Source of the DNA: Eudorina sp. 2006-703-Eu-15
Taxonomy: Eukaryota > Chlorophyta > Chlorophyceae > Chlamydomonadales > Volvocaceae
Assembly (NCBI GenBank): GCA_003117195.1
Contig: BDSI01000010.1
Span: 1,468,186-1,532,185, forward strand
DNA: 64,000 nt
Reading direction: 5' to 3'
Shown here piece by piece: positions 1-12,489 of this stretch. Positions within the stretch are counted from its first letter, which is position 1. Each line of letters starts with the position of its first letter. Both the position numbers and the translations under genes were made by a program. The notes below the pieces were generated by a model. It ran no database searches. It worked only from the letters and a program-made list of their open reading frames with translations, and was not told the DNA's origin.

Positions 1-1209
1 CCAACGCGTAAGTACCAACGTATTACGTACGTACCTGCGTTGGAGCGAGAATGCCGAGCTATCTACATGCGTAGCTCCTGTGTGGCACGAGCGTTCGTTT
101 TCGCTCGGTGCGTGTCGCCCTACCGCCGCAAGCAAGATCGCGGTATGCATGTATGTGCATGCACGCGTGTGTAATCAAGCAACGAATGCGGATGGATGTA
201 TATGGCGGGACGGAACTTATGTACGGATGTATGAATAAGTAAACGTATATCTCGAACACTGTGCCTCCCGGTGGTTGCGTTCCTCGCTCGACGGATGCAT
301 GCATGGTGATGTAGCTAGCTAGACGTCGATTTGCATGCAACTACCTATCTCCAATAACTCTGCATGGGTCAAGCGAATGAACGAAGGGCTTTCTTGATCG
401 AAAACGATTCAATGAGCCTACGTAATAATTGGTCTCGTATTATAACTGCAAGCGATGATCGATTTTTGGTGGTTTATTTTCAGCCCCGTCATCCCTGGTG
501 TCAACGAACTAATGTGCCTTGCTCGTCGATCCAGTTCGTTGTGAACAACGAATGACGGAATCAGGAGACGATGTATGCCATGTATGTGTCTGCTGGAAAG
601 CCCACCTGCTTGCTTTATTAACCCTCCCTATCTACTTCACTCGCTCGCTCGGCCCCATACACGCACGCTGCTGGCATACTTGCTTACAGGCGTTGGCCAT
701 AGCTGGAGCACAGTCGATGCAGGTAGGTATAGTAGTAGGTGTATGCATGTATATATGTGTGTATGTATGTAACGCTGCGTGGGTTACAGTATCAGTCCCA
801 ATAACCTAGGACCCTGCATGCACATACAGCACGGGGTCTCGAGATGCATACATTGTCAGGTATATAGCGTGATGTTATGTGCGTCAATGTGAACAAAGTA
901 ATAAGGGTAGGTCTCATTGGCTGCACGCAGCCGTGCGGGACCTGCGGCAAACCCAGCTATTGGGCATTATCGTAACCTACCGCCATGCCTTGCTTGAGAT
1001 TTCTTTAACCCACGCACGCACTTGTGTCCGATTCCCCGCAGTCGACCTTGGGCATGTGGTTATTATGTGAGCAGGCAGACGCACCCTTCCGCTGAATGAC
1101 AATAAAGCGGTACTTTGCGTCGGTTTGCCTGATGATGATGCCTGCCTATGCACGCACACTGCTGATTTGCGGCCTGCCTCGCTCCGTCCATTGCCACATA
1201 TATACGCAG
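1..1209. other. No exon recognised; probably intron of the subtilase gene
   Basis: This stretch is rich in ATGCATG and ACGTACGT-like runs and has lower coding character than the exon that follows. I searched it for the subtilase serine motif (GTS-M-x-P) and for exon-like segments joining in phase to position 1210 and found none. The simplest reading is a long intron, with the catalytic exons lying before the window. Confidence 0.45.
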
Positions 1210-2113
1210 GGCTCTCTGGCCCGGGCCAAGGGCATGCTGCTGGGCCCACCTCCCGACGGCTACCAGGGCTGGGGCCGCTTCAGCCTGGCGGGCTCCCTGC
1301 CGCTGATGGGGTTCACCGACCCACGGGTCAAGCTACAGGTCCTGGACATGGGTACCTTCACCGCACCCGGCGAGAGCGTGTCCGTGGGCGGCATCATCGC
1401 GACTGGTACCGGGTGAGCGCAATCAAACATTTTTACTATTATTATTATTATCATTACTAGTATTATCACTACTACTGAATCATGATCGGTCCTCGGTAAA
1501 ATGGGGATTGGGGGCGAGGGGACAGATGCCCCTTACGCACGCCTCTCTCCCTCGTATCCGGGGGAGAGTGCTTTGGCGGTCTTTCCGTTAGGGCTAATTT
1601 ATCAGCCCGTGACCAACGTAGGGCCCTGTCAGATATGCAACGATTTAGTGCCGTCACTCTCTCGGCCATCCTCCACCTACCGCGGCCATCTGCCCCGTAG
1701 TAGGTGTCGTACAATGTGTGGTCGGCGGCCCTACACCTCAAATACAGTGCGTGTTCCAACATCTCGAGAAGTAAGCCTTTGTCAGCTCTCACCTACTACA
1801 TGGCCTGCGCTGCTGCTTCCTTGATCAACTGCTCATCGGTTGACCCCGCCCATCCAGGCCCGTAACCATCGTCATGACCTACTACGACTACCCCGCCGAC
1901 CTCAACGCCTACTACGCGCTGGTTAACGACCTCAACCTGGAGATTACCGTTATAACCGCCAACGGTACCAACCGAAACTACCTGGGTAACAACCATGAGG
2001 ACACAGGTGATGAAGGGGGCGTTTGACGCCGGCGCCGGTTTCTGTACCGTCTGTACTACTGCACGGTCGCTCTATCTGCACCTCATTCACAACAAGTACA
2101 TCAGCAGGTTCAG

Positions 2114-2145
<32 letters not shown>

Positions 2146-4603
2146 GGTCATCATTGCGCGTAGCTTGCTGGTATGTCCCCCGCCCTCACCAGATGTCGTC
2201 GTAAAATCTATAATAGCAAATGTTCACCGGCGGGCGTCCTCTAACACACAACTTCATCGCTACGCGCGCTTACTTGTTTTGATGTTGCCATGTAACCGGC
2301 GGCGGAACCTTATCGATCCCGACCGGCAGGTGTTCCAACGGGCGCAGATAACTTTGATTACTGGATACGTATTTGTGTTATACGGCATGTGCATGCTTCT
2401 CGCAGCTTCTCCTGCTGCCGACGCTGTCAACACGGTGGAGCGGGTGCTGCTGAGCTCCCCTCCCGCGGACGCCTGGCTGCGTGTGACGGTCAGGGCGCGC
2501 ATCCTGCCATCCCGGGCGCTCGACCCCGCCACGCCGCAGCGCTGGGCGGTGGCGGTGGTGGGCCACTTCACGGGCTACCTGGAATCGGACCTGAATCCCG
2601 TCTGGGCAAAATGGGGTGTCCAGGTGCGTATGTAGCGAGCAAATGAACAACTCGAGCCTGTACACCGGCGCTTAGCAAAGCTAGCGTCAAGCGCCTAGCT
2701 CTAACATGCACAGGCATTTCTAATTAGTCGGCGGTAATGTATGCCGTCGATCGGGTGCCGTTAGGTAGCTGGCGCGAAACCCCGCACCCTCATCCCACAC
2801 CACCAGCGAGCACATACGTACAACTGGGTGGGCGAATAACTGGGGGGTTGGTGACGCAGGGCCGGCCATCGCCTCTATCTGATCCCTTCATACACGCCGG
2901 GATTATGCCAGTCGTGATAATAATTATATTATCATCAATGTATATATATATATTAATTCGCTTAATTGTTGATGATGTTACAGTGGACCCCGCGGGTCAT
3001 TGGTGATGTATATAGAGCCTCCTCATCACACTGTGAAAACGAAACCGCAGCGCGAGTGCGGGGCGCATGCACTGCTGGACAGGCTCCATAAGGGCACCAA
3101 AGCACTCCCCGCACCCACTCTATCATCCAGGGACCCAACCGGTTCCTGAGGATCAGCAATAGCCAGGGATAAAGCCCTCTCAGGGGGGGTCACATAGACA
3201 CCAGCAGGGCGCCCCTGTTAGCGGAGCGCGCGGACCACCACGCACCACGCACCACGGCGAAGACCGACCGGCCCCGCCGTCTGTAGAGCTGAGGCAAACC
3301 TCGCGGTCTTACTTTCGGAGGTCTGGGGTCGTACCGTTTGTCATTAGGGGGCGTCGTACATGGACATGCAGTGCTAAGGGCCCCCCCCGTTCGCCGTCCC
3401 CACCTCCGTCCACAGCACCCGCAGATGCCTCCGAGCCCCGCCCCGCCCGAGCCCCCCCGGCCTCCGCGCCCTCCCCCGTCGCCCCAGCCCCCGCGTCGTC
3501 CCCCGTCGCCTAGGCCCCCGCGGCCGTTCCCCCCTTCTCCGCTGCCATCACCGCCGCCGCCCCCGCCATCTCCGCCACCATCTCCACCGCCGCCGCCATT
3601 TCCGCCGCCGCCGCCGCCATCTCCGCCGCCGCCGCCACCGCCGCCATCGCCTCCGCCGTCCGTACCGTCGCCGAGGTCCTTGCCGCCGTCACCGCGACCT
3701 TCGTCGCCGTCGCCTCCATCGCCGAGGGTGTTGCCGCCGCGATCATTGCTCCCGCCGTTGCCGCCACCGTCACCGCCACCACGGCCGCCGCCACCTCGAC
3801 GGCCGCCGCCGCCGGTCCCATTACGATCGGCACTGCCGTCAGCACCATTATTGCTACTGCCGTCGCCGTCGCCCCCATCGCCGTCGTCGCCGTCGCCAAC
3901 ACCACCGTTGCTGCCCCAATCCCCGACGCCACCATCGCCGTCACCACCGCCGTCACCGTCCCCGTCGCCACCATTACCGTTTATCCCTTCGCCGCTGTCG
4001 CCGTCACCACCATCACCTCCGCCCCCAACACCGTCGCCGCCTCCGCCACCAACACCGTCGCCTCCGCCCCCAACACCGTCGCCTCCTCCGCCCCCAATAC
4101 CGTCGCCACTTTATCCGTCATCCCCATCACCGCCTTCGCCGTCGCAACCATCATCGCCGCCACCTCCGCAGCCGCCAGAGCCGCCCACATCACCATCGCC
4201 GTCGCCCCCATCGCCACCGACGCCGTCGCCTCCAATACCACTGCTGCCGCCGTCGCCGTCACCCTCATTACCGTCCCCACCGCCGCCAACTCCGCCGCCC
4301 CCATCACCGTCTCCCTCATTGCCACCGCCGTCGCCGCTGCCACCATCGCGACCGTCGTCGCCACCGCCGCCGGCACCTTCGTCTCCATCACCGTCGCGGC
4401 CACCGTCGCGCCCGCCCCCCTTAACACCTCCGTCATCAAACGCACCGCCGAGGTCACCACCCAGACCCCCGCGGCTGCCCCCGCGGCGTCCATCGCCCCC
4501 TCCCTCACCCCCGAGCCGACCAGCACAGCCGCCGTCGCCGCGGCCGCCCCCTCGGACCCGTACCTCTCCGCCCGTAGGCGCGCCTCGGGCGCGTCATCAT
4601 TAG
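1210..4603 (+). CDS. Secreted subtilisin-like protease (S8), 3' part, with Pro/Ser-rich tail (5' end outside window)
   Basis: Exons 1210-1412, 1858-2006, 2406-2623 and 3425-4603 join in phase (the last could start at 3416). The first three encode [10 protein letters not shown], then [29 protein letters not shown], a GNN-H-E turn and VNTVERVLL...[11 protein letters not shown]. That order is typical of the beta-sandwich following the catalytic domain in S8A subtilases (the LVNDLDLxV and NNVExV motifs). The Asp/His/Ser catalytic domain is not in the window. The last exon adds about 390 residues of SPPP/PPSP repeats, as in hydroxyproline-rich volvocine matrix proteins, and stops at 4601-4603. The Volvox hatching enzyme VheA is known to combine a subtilase with a Pro-rich domain, so a role in matrix or mother-wall lysis is possible; that is inference. 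A TGTAA lies only far downstream (5668-5672). A short (AACGAC)n run sits in intron 2 (about 2113-2144). Confidence 0.82.
2977..3000 (+). repeat. Dispersed GGACCCC-type terminal motif, copy 1 (in subtilase intron)
   Basis: Reads GTTACAGTGGACCCCGCGGG followed by TCAT. The same motif, in either orientation, recurs near 14.0, 31.8, 35.3, 36.1, 55.3, 55.8, 55.9, 58.4, 63.2 and 63.2 kb. It resembles a transposon terminus. No partner end was found nearby. Confidence 0.6.
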
Positions 4604-7600
4604 GTGATGTTGTTGGGTCCATCTCTCATTGAACGGAAATACGCGATGGGTAGGTTCCCGCACAGGAAGGGTCGTTGAGTACACGCAGCCGGCAGCAGCA
4701 GAAGAGCTGCGAGTGCCGCCGCTGCTGCTGCCTTGCTTTGCTCATCATGCAAGGCACCGCCGACGCTGCTGCATGACGCATGTCGAACGAAGATAGACGG
4801 CCTGGATGGATAGATGGGGAATCATCATTCGTTCCTTTTCTCTTACTTTGCACGTCAGCAGATAGACGGTGTGCGTAGTGCATGCGTGGGTGCTGCATGC
4901 TTCTTGCAGGTAGGTAGGCACGCGCGGAGAACGAATGCTAATCTTGGGCCCCGATCGACACGCACCCTATATATCCCTACCTGCCGTGTGTATGTTATTA
5001 CGGCACGTAAGCAATGGTAGGTAGCATCATGCATTCGTTGGCCTTGAATCGCTCGCACCTGCGCAGGTCGGTCGTCGGGGCGGGCGGAGGAGGGAGGCCC
5101 GACTGGTGCCGAGCGTGTATGCATGCATGCGACCCCGCCATCCACCCGCCAGCTGAAATCAGCAGGATAGTGAATCTCGACCTACCGGCAGGGACCGACC
5201 GTCCGCCGGCAGACTGAGTGTTTGGCCCCGCCGGGTCTATCGCTTTTGCACGGCACAGATCCCAGTAGCTGGTATTAATCATGGCTGCTGAGGCTACGTC
5301 CTCTGAGAACAGACGCATGTATGCGTGTATGTATGTACGTACTTGGTGGACATGGTGGTCGGCGAGCGCGTGCGTGCGATGCGATGCGTACGTGATTATA
5401 TATTGCCTACATTGCCGTATGATGATGCAAGTACGTACATACGGCAGCAGCGCCCGCCACCACCCGTCAGCATTGATTGCGGTATGCGCTATATATTGCT
5501 GATGAAGATGGGAATGGACGGAGTCGCAGGATGGAGCAGCAGCATGGGCAGGAGGGCCTTGTGACCACAGGCAGGGAGGGTGCTAGATAGAGCGACGGAG
5601 CAGTTTCATTCAGGTTTGAGCGATGCAACCGTCGCGATCCGATCGCGATCAGGATACGGGTCCACCTTGTAACGGTTACATAAAAAACAATTGACAAGAC
5701 GCGTGAGCTGAGCGTTTGTCAAGTTCCGCCCTGACAGTTGGTAGCTTAGACCATCTGCGCGCACTCGGAACGCGCAAGAACGTGCGAAGCAATGCCGTTG
5801 CATTGCCGTAGCACCGAGCTCATTGAGCTACAGAATGTTTGTGACGTGCGTGCGTGACAGCTGCCGTCATCTGTAGCGCTACTTCCTTGGATCCACGCTG
5901 GCGGGCTCGCCAGGTGTACGACCTTGAAAGAGTTACGGCCCTCTCAGCAACAGGACATATGAGTCCTGGAGGTAGGGGAGCTTGCTTGACAGAGAATCTT
6001 TTGAATACAACTAAAAATCTCGTCCACTTAGACGCAAGCCTTGGCGGAGCGAAACCGCCCCGTGGCAGTTTCGTGACTAAGTATCTAGCTTCATCATATT
6101 ATTACGCACCGACGCAGGGCAAGGCGGCGGGGCACGCAGGATGGTAGTAGGGCAGGCCGAGGGCTAGCTAGCTGCTCCGAAGGGTTCGTGCATTATTACC
6201 ACAACAATAATCGATCGATCGGCGGAGCGAGCGAGGCGGCATGTTCGTTCACATACAACGATTGCCTTGCTCCCCTGGAGCTACGTAGCTCGCATGGGTA
6301 ATTATGGGCGATTATTTGCACCATCCATCCATGCCTGTAATCTGCAGTTCTGCACTACGCGGTCCGACCTATCCGATACTCCAGCCCGTTCGCCATACAT
6401 CTGCTGATAGTTGGTGCACGCGTCCGCTGCATCGATGTATGCGTGCCTCGTTCCGCTACGTACATGCATACATCCGCCGATAAATATTATTGTGTCCCGC
6501 GCGCCGTCCGGGTTGTGGTCGGCTGTGGTCAGCAGCAGCTCAGGTCAAAGAGGGAACGAAGCAGGCGGGGTGGGGCGAGGGGCGGGGCGGGGCGGCCCAG
6601 CAGGTGGGGCTTGATGACGACCACGCTGCTAGACGTGGCCCCAACCCATCCTGTTTCTTCAAGTGCGTGGATCACTGGATGTGTGTACTGTATGTTGCGA
6701 CGCGGCGTTCGTTGGTCTGGCCCTCCTCGTGAAAGGGTTCGTTCCGCGGGTCCAAAGCGTGTACGGCATATATGCCTTGGCTGTTTTGTTTCCCCGCCCG
6801 TGTTCGCTCGGCTAGCTAGCTGGGTACACCAAACGCCCGATCGATGTGCCGCGATCAATCTTCGCCGCTGCCTCTGGTATGTAGTGGCCCCTCCTGCCGG
6901 GAGTGGTGCCCGGCTGGGTGCCTCCGGCTGCGTGCATGCGTGCCTGGGTGTCCATGCTCGCAGCACGAAGACGGCGCGTCAATGAACCCCTGTACGTACC
7001 GGCCCACGAGGCCAAGTGCAGACTGGGTCTAGAGCCCTACACCATCCACGCAGCTGCGCGTCCTGCCGCTGCTGCTGGGGGCCTGGAGCTAGCTTCAACC
7101 ATGACTGGGTACCGGGGCCTGGAGTCCACGGAGCAAATTCACCCCCTGGGACCCCAAAATGGACCGCGTGCCAGGGCGTGCCATGGCCTGGGACCGAGTC
7201 CCAGGGTCTGGGACCGCGTGCCAGGGCGTGCCATGGCCTGGGGCGCACGCAGACAGGTAAGAGGTGCACGTGCTTCGGAATAATGGGGCATGCAGGATCC
7301 AGGGAGTCAGCAGGACGTACACTGGACTGCCGCGTTCCGCAGACCGCCCAGCTGCCGGGTGTGGCATGTTCCATCCTCCTCCGGAGGAGGCGCGCACGCA
7401 CACCAAAAGCAGCAGTCCGGGACCAGATCGTTCCGGCACCAGATCATTCGATGCCCACACAGCCAGAGAGGCAGATCCTCATCAAGCGCCGCTGGGCCGC
7501 TCACCCACCACCATCATGAGGAGGTGCCGCCTCGCTCCACACCACTACTCTGCAGCGCTGCGAGGCAAGACGCCACCACGCCACCAAGAGCTCCGCGGGT

Positions 7601-9346
7601 TTGCTTCTCGCGGCTCAGATATCTCCTGCCACCACGAGCGGGGCCGCACCGACCGACGGTGGCCAACCACGCTGCGCCGTCACTCAAGGCCTCGGTCATA
7701 TATTTGACCAGCAAGACCCGCGGCCCCCCTTCCGGCAGAAGAAGAGAGAGGTACCACGCGAGGCTTGGGCTCGAAGTGCAGCTAGCTGGGGCGGGCTCTG
7801 GGCCCTAGGGCACGCAGATGCACCGCAATTGGGGGATGCAGGCGGTCTGGTATACGGCCACGCCTCCCACACACTACACGCACATACACGCGCACCCAGA
7901 CCGAGACAGGCGAGGATGTCAATAATGCCAACGTGACGCAGCCACAACATTGCAACAATCACGTGCAAGCCCAGGTCGGGTGCGCGCAGGGACAGGCCTC
8001 TCCACTGCACCAGGATCAGCAGCAGGCGGGTCCGGGGTTCTTGCGCAGGACGGCAGGAGGGCGCATGGACGGCGAGCGAGGCAGCGCGCCTGCTGCTGTG
8101 TCTTGCCGATGTGTCTTGCCGACTACTGGCGCCCCTACGCAGGCCGCTGTGCTGTCGCCTGCGAGTTAGTTCAGTCACTCAGCCGGCCAGCCAGCCAGCC
8201 GGCCAGCCAGCCAGCCAGCCTCGGTTGACGGCAGCACAGAGCTCACACCCGCCCATGATCACGCGCTCCCCTGCAAACTCACGTCACCACCACCACCACC
8301 ACCCAGCAGCATCAGCACTCCCTCGGCCCTCCACACAATGCTCCGCTCGCCTCCGCGCGTCATGGCGACGCCCCCTAACCTTTACATTACCGTACCACAC
8401 CGCCGGGTCACAGTCCCCCAGACATCCACAGGACCACAAGCCTGGAGTCGTCCCGCCGGCCACCACTGCCACATCCCAAACCACCTGGCCCCCATTTAGC
8501 AGCCCAAACGTTCACGCATGACCTGCCCGCTGATCAGCAGCACAGCATCAGCGACCTTCCTTTCCCGCCTGCACTACAGTTGATCAATTATCTTGGACCA
8601 CCAGTGCGGTTCAAGCCCGGAAACGTCCGTGCGCCGTGGGGGGGAGGGGGTGGTCCTTATGGGAAGCCGTGGGGCCAACATCATTCCCAGCTGGGTGTAT
8701 GCCATGCGCCCACCGTGTCAACAATATTATGTGTTTTATGTCAACATGAGCATATCGGACTATATATTAGGGGAAGAACGACCCGCACTTCAGGACAGCA
8801 ATGTTACTGCCGTGTTGGCAGCAGTCTGGTGCCGTATCTCAAGACCAGGCCCTTCTCCGGCCGCCGTTTGTCTGTTATCCCACGGGTGGCGTTTGCAGCG
8901 CACCCACAGCGTCAACGCCCGCGTCACGCCCACGCGCCGCCACGCCCAAGTCACCGCCCCCTGGCGAGGGCCAGCTATAGAGGTGGCGGCCGCAGGACCC
9001 TGTGGGGGCCAAGGCTGCTGCGGCAGCAGCAGCTGAGCGGGGGAGGACACACCAACCGGGGCTTCGCCCAACCCGCCGACTCCGTCCCTGATCTCTTATC
9101 ACCTCTCCACCCCCACCCCACCCCACCCCACCCCACCCCTAATGCCCTTCCCCAGCCAGACCCGGCCCTGGCAGCTCATCCCTACGTATCATGGTGGTAG
9201 CCCTTGCCCCTATTCGGTGCTGCTCTCCCCCCCATCCTTCAGATGCTCTCCCCCCTGTCCAGATGCTCTTCCTTCCCCCCCCCGGCTCTCCCCTTCAGAT
9301 GCTGCCCCCCCCCGCCAATCTTCAGATGCTCTCCCCCCATAACCCT
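4604..9346. other. Intergenic region, no gene supported
   Basis: Open frames here are short, lack in-phase splice partners and show no family resemblance. The stretch holds low-complexity ATGCATG/TACGTAC segments, a two-copy 50-bp direct repeat (7161-7250) and CCAGCCAGCC/CCGGCC runs near 8183-8220. A TGTAA at 5668-5672 might be the poly(A) signal of the upstream protease but is over 1 kb from its stop. Confidence 0.5.
7161..7250. repeat. 50-bp direct repeat, two copies
   Basis: GGACCGCGTGCCAGGGCGTG-CCATGGCCTGG begins at 7161 and again, identically, at 7211. The rest of the unit is less conserved. Confidence 0.75.
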
Positions 9347-9362
9347 TCAGATGCTCTCCCAG
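9238..9362. repeat. Minisatellite of CTTCAGATGCTCTCC units
   Basis: Five imperfect copies of (T/C)CAGATGCTCTCCC spaced about 20-35 bp. The copy nearest the minus-strand gene supplies its predicted stop (TGA, complement of 9347-9349), so the array forms its 3' flank or UTR. Confidence 0.7.
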
Positions 9363-12300
9363 GTCCACATCCCGCTGGACTCCAGGGAGTGGCCGGCGGG
9401 GCTCCTCTCCGACCTGGGCGGGGCCAGCGCCTCCCGGACCGCCTCCAGCCGCACCGCCGACACCGCGGCGCGGATGTCCATGTCCGCGAAGGGCCTGCGG
9501 TCCCCACCGGTCACCGGTCACCGGGCGGGGAAGGCGGAGGCGGAGGGGGAGGAGGGAGCAGCGGGCGGGCGGGCCGTCGGCGGCGGCGGGCAGCGAATGA
9601 ACCCATGCACAGGATGCAGAGAGGAGATGCCCCCCTCTGAGAGGGCAGTGCCTGGCCCTCTCAGAGTGGCACCTCCCTCTCAAGAGGGCAGTCCAGTCAG
9701 TCCGCACGAGCCTGAAGCCCACCTCGGAGAGCGGGCGAGGCGGTCAGGGCACCGGTACGTTCGACACCTTCGTCAATGGTCCAAAACGCGTCGGGTTAGG
9801 GCCGTCGACGTCGCGGCTCGATTCCACTTCATATCTGTCCTTGGGGTTCGGAGTTGCCCACCACCCTACCACCAAACTCGCACCCCCGACGACGGGGCGG
9901 CCACCCAGCTGCCACCCAGCTGCCATCCAGCTGCCCCACCGGCCCACCTGCCGCCGCTGCGGGCACCCAGCTCCACCAGCGCCTGGCGCAGCGCCGGCGG
10001 CCGCACCGCCTCCAGCACCGCCTCCCAGTGCACAGTGCGGCGCAGCCGGAGCGCCTCGCGCTGCAGCGCCCGCGAGTCCAGCGGCCCGCTGAACTGCACG
10101 TCCTGCGAGGACCCGAACGGGGGCGGAAGGGGAGCCGAATGGGGGAGCCGAATGGGGGAGCCGAATGGGGGAGCCGAATGGGGGAGCCGAATGGGAGCCG
10201 AATGGGAGCCGAATGGGAGCCGAATGGGGGAGCCGAATGGGGGAGCCGAATGGGGGAGCCGAATGGGAGCCGAATGGGAGCCGAATGGCAGCCGAATGGG
10301 AGCCGAATGGGAGCCGAATGGGAGCCGAATGGGAAGCAAACGGGAGGCCAACGGGAGCTGAATGCGAGCGGTAGAAGACATCAGAGATCGCAAAAGGGGC
10401 CGCAAGGCTGTTGGCGGATGAACGGGCAGCGACCGGGCTCGTGTTCGCGTCCGTCAGTGCATGGCTTGAGAGATGATGAGAGAGTTTGGGTTGTGCGCGT
10501 GTGCCGAGTGTAGGTCTGCAGAATATGAGCATGGGGTGCGTGCATGGGGATACGCGGATGCGCTGTGGGCTGCGCCGCTCGCTCTCCGGTGCTGGAGAGC
10601 ACGAAGCCCCGCAGGGGAGTAACCCGCACGTGCGGTGGGAGGAAGCTGGGTGAAGCCGCAGGAAGCTGGGTGAAGCTGCCGCCGCTCTATTTGCCTGTGG
10701 TCGGCCCGACCCGCACCTGCAACGCGTCCGCCAGCTTGCCCACATCTACAACGTCGCGCAGCCGCCACTCCGCGACCGCGTCCAGCGCCGCGTCCAGGTG
10801 TGCAGCCGCCGCCGCGGACACCTGCTCCGCCGCGGGCTCCTCGCCGTCCCCATCCGCCGCCAGTTGGCTGCTCGCCGGGTGCATCGCCGCCTTGAGCACG
10901 CGCAGGTCAACCACCTGCACACGGCACACCACGTACCCCGGGAGACCCACATTCATGCCACCGTGGCCAAAAGCAAAATCTCAAACCGGCGACCAGCAAA
11001 GGTTCAAGGTTCAAGTCGTGTGCGGGAGGAAGCGAGTGCGTTTCGAGCCCACACACAGACACAGGCTCTATACCCCGGTTTGCAGATTCACACTAAGGTA
11101 CCCGTTGGGCAATGACGTCCTTTGTTGGAGTGCCGGCTCGGCGCGTGACGCTCAGAAGGCCTCTGAAGAAAAGGTACGGCATCGTACGACAGACAAGCAC
11201 CCTACGACAGTGACGCACCCCAGGGTACAACAGTCCACTGGAAGCTCCTCCCCCTCTCGAGTCCCTGTCGCTGTCGCTGTCGTCCAGCCCGCCAACCCCA
11301 ACCCCACGTCCCGAACGTATGGTGCTCTGTCGTACCACTGCACCACCGTACGGCATTGTACGGCACCACCGTCCCCCCGCCCACCTCGTTGAGCGGCATC
11401 CCCTCCATCCGCTCCAGGGCGTGGACCACCTGCAGGTGGTGCACCGTCGACTCCACCGCCTCCACGCTGTGCTGGAAGAACTGAACCACGTCGAGCACCA
11501 GCTCCTCCGCCTCCTCCACGAGCAGCGCCGCCCCGCTGGCGCCGGAGGTCATGGCCGCCGCGGCGGCGGCCGCGGCGGTGGTGCCTGTGGACGCCAGCGG
11601 CGGCGGCGGCGGAAGGGGCAGCAGGGGCTGGAGAGACCGGAGGGCTGTTGTCCGCGCAGAGGGGCCGCCCGCTGAGGCAACCTGCGGCGGGGGTGAGCAG
11701 GTTTGCTTGTGTTGACGGACGGGTAGGCGGACGAGTTAGCGCCGGGCTGTTCACAGGACGGGGAGTGCGTGTTACTGACGCCGGGCTGAGGTGGCGGCCA
11801 TGGGCCTTTGACGGCTTGGACACCGCGTAGCGACGGTGGTGGTGGTGGTGCATGGGGATGCTGTCAATGATCGCATGGCATGTGGCTGCAGTGAAACCAT
11901 AACGGAGGGGTGTTGCAAACAGCACGGTCCTGTGTGTCGCAACGGCTAACGACGCCGATATTTCGTTCGAATGCGCGTTCCATCGCTTGTTGCGCTCGCA
12001 ACGCTGTCTACGTCGCAGCAGGTTCACCAGTTGATTACTGTTGGTCCGTGCAAGACCGTGTTGATGCAAGTCGCGGACACAGATTTGCTACAAGGTTCAG
12101 AGCCGATGAAGAATGCATCTTTGACACTGACTACACTGACGAGGGCCGCACCTGTTCTACATCAGCTTTCGCCAAGACCGGCTCGGCCGCCAAGCTCTGA
12201 GAGCAAAGTAATCCTGCTGGCAAATGGGTCGGATCAATTCAATCAGCGGTTGACAACCCAGCATGTTAAGCATAAGATATGCAATGTCGACGGACGGTTC

Positions 12301-12489
12301 CGAGGAGTTGACCAGCGACGTACCCGCAGAGACCAGCAACGTCGATGCACAATGCCGCGCCAAAGTAACATAATCCACGCTCACGGGGTGTGAATCCTGT
12401 GGCAATGCTCGTGTCGTGAGGCAAGGCCGCACGCGCCGCGACGCCGCCCTCCCGCTCAAAGTCATGTCAAGGGTAATACGAGAGCTCAT
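9347..12489 (-). CDS. Unrecognised Ala/Leu-rich helical protein
   Basis: I do not recognise this protein. Four exons are well supported by strong third-position GC, GT-AG borders and matching phases: 11385-11681, 10717-10914, 9948-10102 and 9347-9494. They encode LVEEAEELVLDVVQFFQHSV, VVDLRVLKAAMHPASSQLA, DVQFSGPLDSRALQREALRL and PFADMDIRAAVSAVRLEAV, mostly amphipathic helices. A first exon at 12433-12489 (MSSRITLDMTLSGRAASRR) is tentative. It would give 284 aa and, with the Ser/Arg/Ala-rich stretch that follows, resembles an organelle transit peptide. The last exon may instead splice at 9414 (CAG|GT). The gene lies tail-to-head behind the M16 protease on the same strand. An intron holds a large minisatellite. 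Confidence 0.55.
10130..10362. repeat. Minisatellite of GGGAGCCGAAT units
   Basis: About 17 tandem copies of 12- to 15-bp units (GGGAGCCGAATG and GGGGGAGCCGAATGG), grading into GGGAAGC/GGGAGGC variants at the right end. The array lies inside an intron of the minus-strand gene. Confidence 0.9.

Noticed and set aside
3510..4622. Two long minus-strand open frames of Ala/Val/Thr-rich sequence
   Set aside because: They are the complement of the SPPP codon repeats of the subtilase tail; no independent start, splice or domain evidence.
6050..6095. Short U4-snRNA-like string (GTGGCAGTTTCGTGAC)
   Set aside because: Resemblance is limited to about ten bases, with no downstream U4 stem, Sm site or promoter element.
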